A DNA stretch of 64,000 nt from Plotosus lineatus (lineage: Eukaryota > Chordata > Actinopteri > Siluriformes > Plotosidae), in NCBI GenBank assembly GCA_024760905.1, contig CM045734.1:41548564-41612563 (forward strand), in the 5' to 3' direction. Under the pieces are notes generated by a model. It was not told where the DNA came from. It saw only the letters and a list, made by a program, of their open reading frames with translations, and did not search any database. Position 1 is the first letter of the stretch; each line of letters begins with the position of its first letter. Positions 23,913 to 35,641 of this stretch are shown here, piece by piece. Position numbers and translations under genes: made by a program.

Positions 23913-24244
23913 GGTAGTGGTGACCTGGTGGTATAGGCTGCTGGATCACTAATCCTAAGGTGGGGGTTCAAGCCCCATTCTTCATGGGTTGTCAGTGCCC
24001 CCCCCCCCCCCCTCCCCCCAGTGCAGCTATCAAAGGCCGGCCATGTCTCTCACTGTCTATGGTGAGAGGCTGTAAAAGAACCATTGCTGACTCTCAACAA
24101 GAGTAGCTGCATTATAGTGTGTTTCCGTCTTGTGATGGCCTGGCAAGCTGTCCAGGGTGTACTCTGCCCTTGTCCGGAGTTGGCTCAGATGGGCACCAGC
24201 CTCCTCGTGACCCTGATTAGGATTAAGTGATTACAGAAAAAGAA
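23913..24244 (+). mobile_element. Chassis SINE, L2-tail type, with 15-bp target duplication
   Basis: Head GGTAGTGGTGACCTGGTGGT, C-rich tract at 24000-24018, core, and L2-like tail ending in ATTACAGAAAAAGAA. Flanks 23898-23912 and 24245-24259 are both TGAATGTTGTGGATG. More diverged than the 18831 copy; it lies only about 230 bp from an opposite-strand relative. Confidence 0.9.
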
Positions 24245-24259
24245 TGAATGTTGTGGATG

Positions 24260-24595
24260 CTTGAGAAACCTTGTTATCATTCACACTGTTTACCGTTATA
24301 AATAGTCCTCTCCCAGCTTCTCATATTTTTATTTCTTGTATTTATTAAGATTTAACATTAAGATTTATTAAGATGATTTAAAAATTAAATTAAAACGACT
24401 TACATTAAATCCATGTATGATTTGGCTCATATGCAAGCATCCATTTTATGAACAAGCATAAAATTGTTATCGTACAATATTATAAAACATACAGTAACAA
24501 ACTATATTAGAACAATTAAATTAACATAGACGCCATAGCATCATAGTTACTGTCAGAACTGTGGCTATGGAGACATAGCATTTCCCCAAGTAATC
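24260..24595. other. Unique AT-rich sequence
   Basis: Nothing recognised. Confidence 0.45.
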
Positions 24596-24783
24596 AGGGC
24601 AGTGGTGGCTTAGTGGTTAAGGCAATGGGTTACTAATCCAAAGGTCAGCGGCTCTGTCACCACTGTTGGGCCCTTGAGCAAGGCCCTGAACCCACAATTG
24701 TTCAGTAGTATTCAAAAAAGAAAGAAAAATATTATTATTGTAAGTTGCTCTGGATAATGCATCGACCAAATGCTGTAAATGTG
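24596..24783 (+). mobile_element. tRNA-headed SINE, family D, near full length
   Basis: GGGCAGTGGTGGCTTAGTGG head, CCACTGTTGGGCCCTTGAGC body with CAAGGCCCTGAAC, and tail TGTAAGTTGCTCTGGATAAT..CCAAATGCTGTAAATG. The TA just after it serves as the left target duplication of the next MITE. Confidence 0.87.
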
Positions 24784-24785
24784 TA

Positions 24786-25058
24786 CAGTGGTACCTCACT
24801 TTATGAAATTAATCCGTTCCAGAGATTTTTTTTCGTAACCTGCATTTCTCATAAGTTGAACCACATTTTACATGTAAAACGTGTGATTCGTTCCAAGGCT
24901 CCCAATACTACCCCTTAAATCCTTTAAAAATTATAAAAGTATACCTTTTAAGAGCTCCTTCTGCTTCAATATCGTACCGATGGTAGACGGGTTTGGCCAT
25001 ATTCCTTTGTGATATAACTCGAGCCCGTTTCTTCTTCTCTCTCAGACCAGAAATCACG

Positions 25059-25106
<48 letters not shown>

Positions 25107-25584
25107 GACCATGTTTTCTTAGCAGAGTTATAATCTTACAAATGTTTATGGCAGGTTAAAAGCCTGAGTCAAGAAATAAAGCATAAAACAACAGTAACTC
25201 TGTCCTTTACACGAAAAGCATCCTGGTGGATTCAGCTCTATAATAGGCAATGGGAGGTAGCTGCGTCATCGCTCCTAGGCAATGGGATCCCTGTCCAAGA
25301 TGGCGTCAGGTGGACCTGTCCAGGATGGCGCGTGAGTGAAGGCGACATGAATGACAGCTCACTTGTTAGCCAGTGGGAGGCCAGCGGGGCAGGATGTTTG
25401 AATGACATTGATGGGAGTGCAGCTAGTGCATCGTTTTAATGTTTTAATGGCACGTTTGAATTTTTAAGATGGCGCTTTCGTAACGTGAACTTGTTTCGTA
25501 TCCTGAGACAAAAATTATAGGAGAATGATTTTTGTAACTTGAATTTTTCGTTTGGTGAGACTTAGGTAAGGTGAGGTACCACTG
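24786..25584. mobile_element. Tigger-like MITE with TA duplication (family E)
   Basis: Begins CAGTGGTACCTCACTTTATG and ends GTAAGGTGAGGTACCACTG, an inverted repeat, flanked by TA (24784-24785 and 25585-25586). Inside are a (TG)n at 25063-25104, two CAAGATGGCG / CAGGATGGCG words, and no open frame of note. Ends and duplication fit a pogo/Tigger deletion derivative or MITE. Confidence 0.87.
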
Positions 25585-25684
25585 TAATCAGATTTGGGAA
25601 ATCAGCAACATGATGGGAAAATTGTAATTCTTCACTTCACTGAGAAGTGCATTTTTTTCTTGAAGTGAAACGTCCTAGTGGCGA

Positions 25685-25725
25685 TAGGGTTAATGTAGTA
25701 GTTAACACGGCAGTCTCACAGCAGG

Positions 25726-25786
<61 letters not shown>

Positions 25787-25790
25787 CCTA
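25685..25790 (+). mobile_element. SINE family C head fragment grown into (GT)n
   Basis: GCGATAGGGTTAATGTAGTA and GTTAACACGGCAGTCTCACA are head-like; the sequence then runs into (GT)n at about 25728-25785. Confidence 0.55.
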
Positions 25791-25799
25791 AACCAGAAG

Positions 25800-27123
25800 A
25801 TAGACATGTAGCACTGTAAGTGTTTTCTATGAATTATTCTAAACGCCCCTCAAACTCCACCTCTTCACTGTTACTGGTCTCAACCAGAGATGTGCATGAG
25901 ACATATGGGCCAGTAGAAACAAACGTTCACAATGATGTGTGATCTTCCTCGGGTCCCATGAGCTTCTTATCTGACCGCTCTCGCATGCCCATGAGCATTA
26001 TATTGTATCTGTCTTCTCACTTGCATGAAAGTAAACAATTCTGCTTGTTTGTCTTTTTTATTGCATCCTAGCCTCTTGTTGCACACTTCCAATCTCAAGT
26101 AGATGCCCCGTGAAGCCTTCTGGCAAGCTTTCTAAAAGTAAAATATAAAAATAAATAAATAAATTATCTGTATGTGTATCTTTTTAAAAGCATTACTGTT
26201 TATTCTGAATAATGCATTGCATTCGGGTGGAGGCTGAAGGCACTCTGAGACTGAACTAGCTTATAATAGTTTGGCACGAGATTTACAGCTGTAAAATGTA
26301 GCTGATGAGTACTCAGATTCAGGAGAAGAACAACAGGAAGTGTAGATGTGGTATGTTTTAGTGGTTGAGTGTTATGAAAAAAATCAGAGGTTGCTAATGT
26401 ATTACTGTGTGAAACTAGTATACAAGGCATTATGTGGATAATTTGCATGGACTGCAACAAGAAAACATTGTCTGTCATCAGCCTAACTCATGTCATCTAC
26501 TGGCTCTAATGTGTCCAAGATGTTTGGGGTGGGGTTGTGTGTGTTCAGCCAGTGGCCACAGTAAGGACAGCCTTGTGTTCCAGGGTTGTGTGAAAATTTA
26601 CATTCCGGTCCAGCTGCTTGTTCCTGAGCGAAAGCCAGCTCCCGGCTTGTACTTTGGGTACAGAAGCTCAGCTTGTTTACAGGACCATCCAAAGCGGGAA
26701 TGCTACACTTGCCAGAGCACTCTGATCTGAGTAGAACACAGCTCTTATCCACAGAAAGAGCACAGAGGGATGTGAGTGGTGTTGCTTGTTAAACAAAGCC
26801 TGACCGCAGAGAAGAAATACCAGCCCATCTGCAACAGATGCTTGTTTATGCTGTGTCTTTTTTTTTTTTTTGCACTTTTGCTGATTTTGATACAAACAGC
26901 CTCTGTGTTCATTTGAGACTCTTTGCTTTGAAGAAGCAGGACATGGTGAATGACAATAAAAACACTAATAATGAGAAAAAGAGAGAGAGCAAAAAGAACC
27001 AAAAGAGACCTAGGCATAGCAAGAATGTATAGAATACAGACAGGATTAAGCCGAAAGAAAGAAACAAAGAAACAAACAAACAAACAAAAACTCCTTTCCG
27101 TTGTCTCAGTATGAACACGAGCC

Positions 27124-27157
<34 letters not shown>

Positions 27158-28110
27158 ATCCACAAAGCAGAATGAAAGACCTCTTTTAAATTTGCTAGCG
27201 TTCCCCATCAAAATATACATTCTCAATCTTATTTTGAAGTCGAAGTTTCCCCTGATGCATTTTCAAGATCTCGAAAATCAGAAGTTGAGACAGAAATATA
27301 AGAGAGTTCAAAAGGAAAAAGAAATTGTTCTGAACATTTCTGCCACTGAGGCCATTAATGAGCATTGCTCATGCTGTCATGGCAACCATTAGCACAGTAA
27401 TGTCACTAATGGCATTGGAGACAGGGCATGAGAACGATGTGAAAATTATTGTCAGATTCAATTAGGATCCTGCTTCTGAGCTCCTTCTAGAGTCTGCACG
27501 AAGGCGACATTGATTATCTATCAAATTAAAGACGAAGCGAAGAAGTGTAAAACTGCTCTTCAAGCCTGAAAACAAAGCACAACAGCATATTGTTCCTTCT
27601 TAGGTTAGGAAGCCTTAATCAGACTCAAATAAGAAGCTTGAATTGCTGCATAGTTGTGGTTTGTTTTGACTGTTTACACAAAGTTGGCACCAAACAACAA
27701 ATGGTAACTATGCCTATGGTTAACAAATATGGAAACCATGCTAGAGTGACCATGGCTTAATGGGAAACATATGCTAGACAGTGCACAGGTGGCTGAAGTG
27801 ACATCAAGTGAAATCATTATGACTTTAAAGCGGTGGGATTGGCACAACTTGAGTGGTCAACATGTTTTGACACAGTGGAATGCGGACAGTTGTGGCTGAT
27901 GCCACATTAGAGTGGCGTCTGGGGTGCGACATAACTGTGGCACACATGGGCACTCGTGTTGTATGGCCTAATTCCTTTCAGACCCTATTGTCTGCACTAT
28001 CTTTGCTTACAACAACTTTCTTATTTGTTTCCCTACCTGAGGATGCGTTATAATCAACGTGAGGTTATAGTACAGAGTCATGGGGAACCTATATTGAAAC
28101 ACTAGTCAAA
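25800..28110. other. Repeat-poor region, possible conserved non-coding DNA near 27.2-27.6 kb
   Basis: Only simple tracts are seen (T run 26857-26870; AAAC/AAAG words 27055-27090; T29 run at 27127-27155). The block 27170-27600 is free of repeats, has an 11-bp palindrome GAGCATTGCTC at 27360-27370 and TGTCATGGCAACC at 27375-27387, which resembles an RFX X-box half-site. No coding frame is supported. Confidence 0.35.
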
Positions 28111-28112
28111 TA

Positions 28113-29028
28113 CAGGGATTCCTCACTTTCTGTGGTTAACTGGGACTGAGATCCCAACACGACCACCGAATTGCGTCAAGTAGGCTCACCCCCCCTGGCT
28201 GACATATACGTACATGTATCTTCTTCTTCTTCTTCTTTTCCTTTCAACTGTTCCCTACAGGGGTCGCCACAGTGAACCATCCTCCTCCATCTCACCCTAT
28301 CCTCTGCATCTTCTACTCTTACTCCAACTACCTTCATGTCCTCCTTCACCACATCCATAAATCTTCTCTTTGGTCTTCCTCTAGGCCTTCTGCCTGGTAG
28401 TTCCAACCTCAGCATCCTACTACCAACATACTCACTATCCCTCCTCTGTACATGTCCAAACCATCTCAATCTAGCCTCTTGGATTTTGTCTCCAAAACCT
28501 CTTACATGTGCTGTCCCTCTGATGTACTCATTCCTGATCCTGTCCGTCCTCCTTACTCCCAAAGAGAACCTCAACACTTTCATCTCCGCTACCTGCAGCT
28601 CCGCCTCCCGTCTTTTCCGCAGCGCCACTGTTTGTAAACCATACAACATCGCTGGCCTCAACACAGCCTTGTACACTTAATATACTACATGTATATGTGT
28701 ATATAATATCAATAAATACATATGCAATGCTATAAATGCTTATACTTACAATTAAACATTAAAAAATAATGCATAAGATGTAAATAAAATATAAATACAC
28801 ATACGTAACAGACGTGCGCACACGCACTCAGATGCGCACCTCACAAAAATGTAACTAGTTTTGATGGGAGGTTTTGTTTTTTTTGTTTTTTTGTTTTTTT
28901 GGTTGGTTTGTTTGAGGGTTTGTTTGTTTTGTTTTGTTTTTCTCCATAATTGGCCTTGTTTTTTAACAGCATTTTCCTTAACTTTCCCCCTATTCTTCCT
29001 TAATTTCATTATTATTAATTCAATGAAT

Positions 29029-29064
<36 letters not shown>

Positions 29065-29116
29065 GCGATGCACTGAAGCCGCATGAATTGAAGCGCGAAG
29101 TAGCGAGGGATCCCTG
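28113..29116 (-). mobile_element. BL-MITE copy 5, interrupted by an RTE fragment
   Basis: Starts CAGGGATTCCTCACTTTCTG after TA 28111-28112 and ends AAGTAGCGAGGGATCCCTG; the right TA has become TG. Removal of 28220-28685 plus one 9-bp duplication restores a continuous MITE. A long A run lies at about 29031-29061. Confidence 0.88.
28220..28685 (-). mobile_element. 5'-truncated RTE LINE fragment inside BL-MITE
   Basis: The 3' end (tcttcttcttc on the + strand, i.e. GAAGAAGAAGA) and the coding text VYKAVLRPAMLYGLQTVALR ... ARLRWFGHVQRRDSEYVGSR match the C-terminal region of the RTE element at 44.8-47.9 kb. Flanks TACATGTAT at 28211-28219 and 28686-28694 form a 9-bp duplication. It is 5' truncated at about residue 'KVYK' of the parent. 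The 166-codon frame at 28176-28676 is this fragment and is open. Confidence 0.92.
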
Positions 29117-29117
29117 T

Positions 29118-29935
29118 GTCTGCTCATAAATAAAGAAACTATTACAGTTACAAAAATACACAGTTTTATCAAGTAAACTTTAGAAACTTAAAAAGTGTTA
29201 TTGTAGCAGAGTTGGAAGTGTTCATCATCTGAAATTGTTACTGACATGTTTAGTGAGACAAGAGCAAACAAACAACTAAATAAATAATAATAAAAAAGGT
29301 TGGAAATCCAAATTATTTTGGTAGGATTCAAACCTTTGGTCTTAGCATGGGGCGGGATCACACCCTGGATGACACCAGGACACCATACACAGGAAAGTAG
29401 TTAAATTACACAATCCGCAGGTATGTTTTTGCAAGAAAAACTGAAGAGCCCAGAGGAAACCCAGAGAGAAATCTCCACATGGACTGTAACCCAAGCACAG
29501 AATCAAAGCCTTGATATACGAGGCAGCAACACTATCTGACTTGTCTTATTTACAGTATACAGATCTGCCTAGATCAGCTTACATCTTTCCTTACTAATGT
29601 GATGTTAGTGAGACAACGCAACACAAGTGTAATTACTTTTTAAATAGGCCTTCATGAAATTTAATCCCCTGTCACAAATTGATGATTTAGCTGACATATC
29701 AGAAATTTGTCAAATACACTGGCGTACACGGAATAACGTATGGTAATAAGTTTTGTGTATGTCAAGAGCATGATAGTATAAATAGTAGTACAGCAAGGTT
29801 GTGAAAAAATTTGATGGATGCACAAAAAGTTTGCCATATGCTAGAGTATGGCTCATAGGTTCCGCATAAGATGTCCATACGTTGTAGGTAAGTTGTGCAA
29901 TCGTTCACATTTGTAAGTTACTCATTAGATGAATA
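29118..29935 (-). mobile_element. Unique sequence with a degenerate SINE family C copy at about 29320-29545
   Basis: CCCAGAGGAAACCCAGAGAG and TCTCCACATGGACTGTAAC, followed by AGAATCAAAGCCTTG, resemble the reverse complement of the family C middle and head. The rest of the interval is unique and unannotated. Confidence 0.5.
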
Positions 29936-29939
29936 ATGC

Positions 29940-30128
29940 CATCCAAAACCATTCACACTGGCACCTAGGGGCAATTTGGCACAGTCGATTATCATAATGT
30001 GCAGAAGAAACCCATACAACAACAGAAAGAACATGCAAATTCCTCACAGAAACATCCAGTACTACCTATAAGCCCAGTACTTGAACCCAGGACCTTCTTG
30101 CTGTGAGGCAAAAGTGCTAACCACCATG
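29940..30128 (-). mobile_element. SINE family C fragment
   Basis: GGGGCAATTTGGCACAGTCG, AGAACATGCAAATTCCTCAC and CAGGACCTTCTTGCTGTGAG are the reverse complement of the family C body and head. It ends where a family B SINE begins. Confidence 0.75.
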
Positions 30129-30130
30129 CT

Positions 30131-30556
30131 AAGGTAAAGTCAGTTTGGTGTTTACACCCGAGCCTAGCGCCTCATCAGGCCAGTGCTTATCCCCGGTTTC
30201 CGTAGCGTGAAGCAACCAGGAGTTCAACTCCTCCTGGATGGGACTCTAGTCCATCGCACATTACATTCCCAGTACAGTATATTTTTACTGGTACCCTTTT
30301 ATACTGCTGGGTGAACAGCGGCACACTTGTGGTTAAGACCTTGCCCAGGGGTCTTAGCACAGTGGAGGTCTAACTGGGATTCGAACACACAACCGCCCAA
30401 CAATGAGCCCAGCACCCTAACCACTACACCACCAGCCCCACGCACCATCATGCTGCCAGACCTTAAATTGATTTGTTAAAAATTTGGAATGGGACTTCTG
30501 AATTGAGGTCCAATCTGGAGATAATAGTTTTGTGTCCAATTAGCCTCATGTCTTAA
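30131..30556 (-). repeat. Tandem duplication unit 1: SINE family B plus flank
   Basis: Holds a full family B SINE on the minus strand (30131-30440; GGGGCTGGTGGTGTAGTGGT head at the right) and about 115 bp of non-SINE flank (CATCATGCTGCCAGACCTTA ... AGCCTCATGTCTT). The same SINE and the same flank recur immediately downstream. Confidence 0.88.
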
Positions 30557-30956
30557 AAGGTAAAGCCTGTGGGCTTTTTACACCCAACCCATAGTGGCTC
30601 ATCAGGCCGGTGCTTATCCTCAGTTTCTGTCGCGTGAATTAACTAGGAGTTCAACTCCTCCTGGATGGGACGCTAGTCCATCACAGGTTACCTTCCCAGC
30701 ATATTTTTACTGGTACCCATTTATACTGCTGGGTGAACAGAGGCACACTTGTGGTTGAGACCTTGCCCAGGGGTCTTAGCACAGTGAGGATCTCGGTGGG
30801 ATTTGAACTCACACCCTAACCACTACACCACCGGCCCCACAATCCATCATGCTGCCCGACCTTAAATTGATTTGTTAAAAACTTGGAATGGGACTTCTGA
30901 ATTGAGGTCCAATCTGGAGATACAGTAATAGATTTGTGTCACATTAGCCTCATGTC
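30557..30956 (-). repeat. Tandem duplication unit 2: SINE family B plus flank
   Basis: SINE at about 30557-30840 followed by CATCATGCTGCCCGACCTTA ... AGCCTCATGTCC. The shared non-SINE flank shows that this is a duplication of a 400-425 bp segment, not two independent insertions. Unit 2 has lost about 20 bp near the SINE B box. Confidence 0.88.
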
Positions 30957-30959
30957 CTT

Positions 30960-33246
30960 TTACATATATATATCTGACAGGAACCTTTTTAAATAAACAT
31001 TTCTAAAAATTACTTTCCCTGCCTGATCCATGTTTTTTATGACTTCACTGAAATCCAGTTGAACCGAAAATGTTTGTTTGCATCTGTGTAAACGCTCTGT
31101 GACATTTTATTGCCATTTCAAACCAAATCTTATCCCTGGTCACTGTCTATGTCAGACACCCATTCATTCACTGACCAGCCCAGTATGATTTGTTTTCTCA
31201 AGTCATGTTTTTGTCCATTTATATCCATCATCCTCCAAGTCCAGAGCACAATAGAGTGCAGCATAACCCTATAATTGTATAAGGTTAAGACATATGAGAC
31301 TGAGGAAGGGTAAATATCCATTTCATCCCCATGTCAGGGCATGTCCACTATGCTCCAATTCTGGGACCGGAGCCAGAGACTGGCCGTCTGCCACCGCCAC
31401 CACAAACGTCATGCCAGGAAGTTCAGCATGAAACCATGCTGGGATGTGGTGCATCTTCTTTTGTCTTCTCTGTCTATGAATGTAGCTTATACAAAGCCTA
31501 AAGTTCAAGACTTCCTCTGTAGGTGGGTGCAGGTCTGTGATTAAGGAGGTTTCAAGAACTAAAATGGATGCGATAATGAGGACAATAGATGACACCACTA
31601 GCTATTATTCAAATAGTATGGGCTCGTGTGACAATGGTTGGCGTTTATAGGAACAGGCATGATAAGCTCATTATACACAAACTGTTTTCTTCTCAAGTCA
31701 TACGGGGACAATGTCGTGAGTCCGGCGAATAAATGCATACATTCAAACACAAACACTATCAGGGCAATTACTTTACCAAAAATTGAAGCAAAATATTCAT
31801 TCTAAGGCCCAGTGCTCAGAGCATAAAGTACATTTAAGGGCAGCAGGAGGCAAAGCGTGGGTTCTTGCACATGTCAGAACACTATGTTATGTGAAAGGGC
31901 TGGACCTTCAAATGGTGCATATCAAATGACTCCAGACAAGCGTCCACCGCACACAACATGCAACTCCTTTGCACGAAACCATTTCATTTGAAGTGTGCGC
32001 TTGCAAATTACCGTGATGCCAAAACCAAAATTATATGAACTGCAACAAATCCATGACTTTTGTGCGGGTGGTAAATTCCTTTAATTCTTGTGGAAACAAC
32101 TGAAGGTCAAGTTTTTATAAAAAGAACTAGTAGCGGTCAAACACAACTCTGCTTTGTAATCGGTTGTGTGGAACAGAAGGTGATTTATTCCTAATGACCA
32201 CAATAAATGTTCCAACACTGTTAACGCCGAATGGTTTTATCCTCGCTGTTCAAATGTTATCTTTGTTGTCTTGCACCCAATTTATTAAACAGCCGTAAGT
32301 GGTGCTAGTAAAATGTTAACACAACGGTTCAAACTTCATCCAATTCAGAAATCAGACAAAATTTGGTCTGCCCATATACACTGATGACACACTTTCAACA
32401 TGTTGCCACTCACTTTGAATGACACCGGTGGCTCATTTGCCATAAGTCAAGCAAATATTACTGTAGATAAATAAAAAGGATCTGTTATAATCTATGCTAT
32501 ACAGTATTATTATCCTATTATGTAATCCAAGCCAGGCCTGCCACTGTAGGAAACTTTTAGACCTTGACTGTTTGCTCACAGCCTATTTATAACCTTCTCT
32601 TTTTGAATGACAGAGTGTCCTGAGCAGACGGTGCACTCAGTGAACACTGGCTTGGCCAAAGACATCCACTTCTTTAACTTTAATACTATTTGCAGAAGCA
32701 GAGCAGCTAAACGTTTGGTCATTTTATGTTAAGTGTTCCCAGAAACTTGGCTGATTATCAACATTGTCAGTTCAGACCACTCTCCGACTTTACTTTGTGA
32801 GACCAAGGCATAGTTCTGAATCACCTTAAATATAGGAGCACAATAAATGCCCCAGTCCATCCCAGACGCTACACAAGGGCCTGCTTCAAAAGGGAAATTA
32901 GTATGAAGTGGACCGAGGAATATAAGTTCTCTCAGCCTGTTGTTAGTAAGGTATTTTAGGCTGGGTCTTCTGTATTTACTGGTTTATATATACTGGTCTT
33001 TTTGCTGTGTAAGTCCAAAAGACTAAACCAGCAATCTAAGAAAAGTACATAGTGAGGTGTAATAAAACGCATGAAGACAATATTGGGTATGTTTTACTGA
33101 CTTCTGCTTTGTTTGTAACTCAGTTGGGATGGAGGGGGACTGCGATGTAGAAGTCCTCTGTTTTGAAGTACATGCTACTTTCTAACCATATTTTTTGTAC
33201 ACATTTTAATTTCATTTAATGTACAGTGGGAAAGGAAGAAAACAAG
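30960..33246. other. Repeat-poor region, nothing assigned
   Basis: About 2.3 kb with no recognised repeats. A minus-strand frame of 91 codons (31323-31598) and a + frame of 67 codons (31341-31544) overlap and have no motif. The block 31.9-32.25 kb is unique and could be conserved non-coding DNA, untested. Confidence 0.4.
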
Positions 33247-33248
33247 TA

Positions 33249-34031
33249 CAGTAAAACCTCCGCTGACGAACGCTTAAGCTCACGAACTTTTCACCTCAAG
33301 AACATTAAATTTGCGAGCATATAGTCTCTGCTGACGAACTAGTTTTCGGCGGACAAATCAAACCACGCGGTCGAACAGCGCCACGGTGGCGGCCACGAGA
33401 AGCTGACGCACGCTCACGGCGTCACAGTTCGTCACCCCCTTTCTTTGAGTGCGGAAGTGGTTTGTGTTTGATAGACATTCTGGACCATATTGAGTGTACT
33501 TTTGCTATTATGGGACCGAAAAAGACCCCACCACAGGCGGAGATCATTGAAAAACACGAACGAGGTGTGCGTTTGTGTGACTTAGCGTCCCAGTACCAGT
33601 ACGCTAAGTCTACCACCATCCTTAAGAACAAGGAAGCTATTAAGGGTGCGTGTGTGGCTAAGGGTGTTTCCAAACAGTAGGCGTTTCCAAACACTCCTTC
33701 CAAACAGTAAGTCCCTCCCTCCCTCCTCCTCCCACTCCATTCCATCAAGCCATCAACTACCATCACAAAGGTAAATAAAACGACTTTATTATACAGTACA
33801 GTTTATTTCTTTAATTACAATACAAGAGCACATTTATTATACATAAAATAAGGTATATTTTTGTGTAGTTTTAAGGCTTATTTAGTAGAAAATTATGTTT
33901 TATGGGGACCTCGGAACGGATTATTCTCATTTTAATGGTTTCTTATGGGAAATAAATGTTCGGAAGACAAACTTTTCGCCTCACACACACTTTCTGGGAA
34001 CCAATTATGTTCGTGAGCAGAGGTATCACTG
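33249..34031 (+). mobile_element. Tigger/pogo-type element, family B, copy 2
   Basis: Same ends and TA duplication (33247-33248, 34032-34033) as copy 1 and the same internal structure. I count about 20 differences over 785 bp, many of CpG/TpG type, plus a 6-bp deletion at the AGTCTACC.. site. Here the N-terminal frame from the ATG at 33510 is open: MGPKKTPPQAEIIEKHERGV ... LKNKEAIKG. Confidence 0.9.
33510..33680 (+). pseudogene. Tigger transposase N-terminal remnant (family B copy 2)
   Basis: Fifty-six residues from the ATG carry the predicted helix-turn-helix (AEIIEKHERGVRLCDLASQY, then KSTTILKNKEAIKG), ending at a stop after VSKQ. Related full transposases are 450-600 residues, so this encodes at most a DNA-binding fragment. 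The extended reading from 33462 adds upstream residues with no family resemblance. Confidence 0.75.
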
Positions 34032-34033
34032 TA

Positions 34034-34254
34034 CTAGGAGAATAGATAGGGTTTCTTTGGATTATTTATGTATTTAAATTAATTAGGCTGGGAACATAGG
34101 ACTTCTTGTACTGTATTTTTCAGTATACAATCATTGACTAAATATGAGAAGTTTATATAAATTTCATAATTTCTATCTATTTGGAGGGATTTCATTTAAT
34201 TATTTTAAAACTGTATTCATACCATATTAGTTTTATTGTCATTTACTAATGTGG
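34034..34254. other. Unique AT-rich spacer
   Basis: Nothing recognised. Confidence 0.4.
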
Positions 34255-34256
34255 TA

Positions 34257-35131
34257 CAGGGATCCCTCACTTTCCACGGTTAATGGGGACCAAGACCCCC
34301 CCCCCCCCCCCCCCCGCGACCATCAAATTTTGTGAAGTAGGATCCCCTCCCCCTCCCCCCAACTGACATATATGTACATGTATATGTGTATATAATATCA
34401 ATAAATACATATTTAATGCTATAAATGCTTTTAATAACAATTATTAAAAAAATAATGCATAAGATGTAAATAAAATATAAAAATACACACACATTCAGAC
34501 GCGCGTGCACCTCACAAAAATGTAAGTAATTTTGATGGGAGGTTTTGGGTTGTTTTTTGTTTTGTGTGGGTTTAGGGTTTTGGGGGTCAGTGGTATAGGG
34601 TGCTGGATCGCTGATCCTAAGGTTGGGGGTTCGAGTCCCACTCTCCACAAGGTTGTCACTGTCCCCCCAGTGCAGCTAACTGGGTTATCAAAGGCGGGCC
34701 ATGTCTCTCACTGTCTATGGTGAGAGGTATGTAAAAGAACCATTGCTGACTTTCGTAAAGAGTAGCTGCAAAGTCGTCAGCATGTTTCTGTCCCTTGCTA
34801 AAAAGGGTTGTGACAGGAAGGGCATCCGACGTAAAAACCTCTGCCAAATCAAACATGCGAATCAGATGATTCGCTGTGGCGACTCCTGAGTAAAAGGGAA
34901 AAAGCCGAAAGGAAGACAGACAGTTGGTTGAGGGTTTTGTTTTTTGGGTTTTTTTTTTTTTTTTTTTTTTTTTTTTGCATATTGGCTTTGTTTTTGTGGC
35001 ATTTTCTTTAACTTTTCCCTCTAGTCTTCCTTAATTTCATTATATTTTAATTGGATGAATATTTAAAAAAAAAAAAATTGCGATGGACTGAAGCCACATG
35101 AATTGAAGCACAAAGTTGCGAGAGATCCTTA
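34257..35131 (-). mobile_element. BL-MITE copy 6, interrupted by a chassis SINE
   Basis: Starts CAGGGATCCCTCACTTTCCA after TA 34255-34256; the right end is decayed (AGAGATCCTTATA). A C17 run lies near 34299-34315. Removing the SINE restores the usual MITE centre. Confidence 0.87.
34582..34924 (+). mobile_element. Chassis SINE, RTE-tail type, inside BL-MITE
   Basis: Lacks the first 10-15 bases of the head (begins GGGGGTCAGTGGTATAGGGT), keeps B box GGTTCGAGTCC, the whole core and both RTE-like parts (GGGTTGTGACAGGAAGGGCA; GCGAATCAGATGATTCGCTG), ending GAAAGGAAGACAGACAG. AGGGTTTT at 34574-34581 and 34931-34938 marks the target duplication. Confidence 0.9.
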
Positions 35132-35133
35132 TA

Positions 35134-35598
35134 TATGTTGAATATCTAAATATGATGTTGTGATTTAATGGGCTTTACACAAAGATGTAAACTTTTGCAC
35201 TAGATGTAGGGCCTTACTGGTTAAAGATTCACAATAAATCTTGTCAATTTTCATTACTACTATGCATTTTTGTGAACTACATGAGAGGTATTTAAATCAA
35301 AAGGTGCACTATTCCGACAATAGACAATACATGTTTTTGTGCCGGTACTTTATTATTATTTTTTTAAATGTAAATATAGTTCTACTAATTGAGTATGCAT
35401 ACTTGTGTATCACATTACCAATGGTTTCACCAGCCTGACATGCTGCTGTACTCTGATGCAGGCTGTGGTCACCAGTTAGAATGGGCTCAAATTCTCATTT
35501 TAGCATATGTTACATATTAATGAGTCATTACTTGCATTTATGTAAGATTAACATGTAATCTCTGTTAGAAATGCTATTACAAATATGGACATACATTA

Positions 35599-35641
<43 letters not shown>

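Noticed and set aside
26434..26752. 98-codon + frame and 89-codon - frame in unique DNA
   Set aside because: They overlap on opposite strands, neither shows a motif, and there are no flanking splice signals of note.
31323..31598. 91-codon minus-strand frame in unique DNA as a gene
   Set aside because: No signal peptide, domain, splice context or family resemblance; overlapping + strand frame of similar quality.
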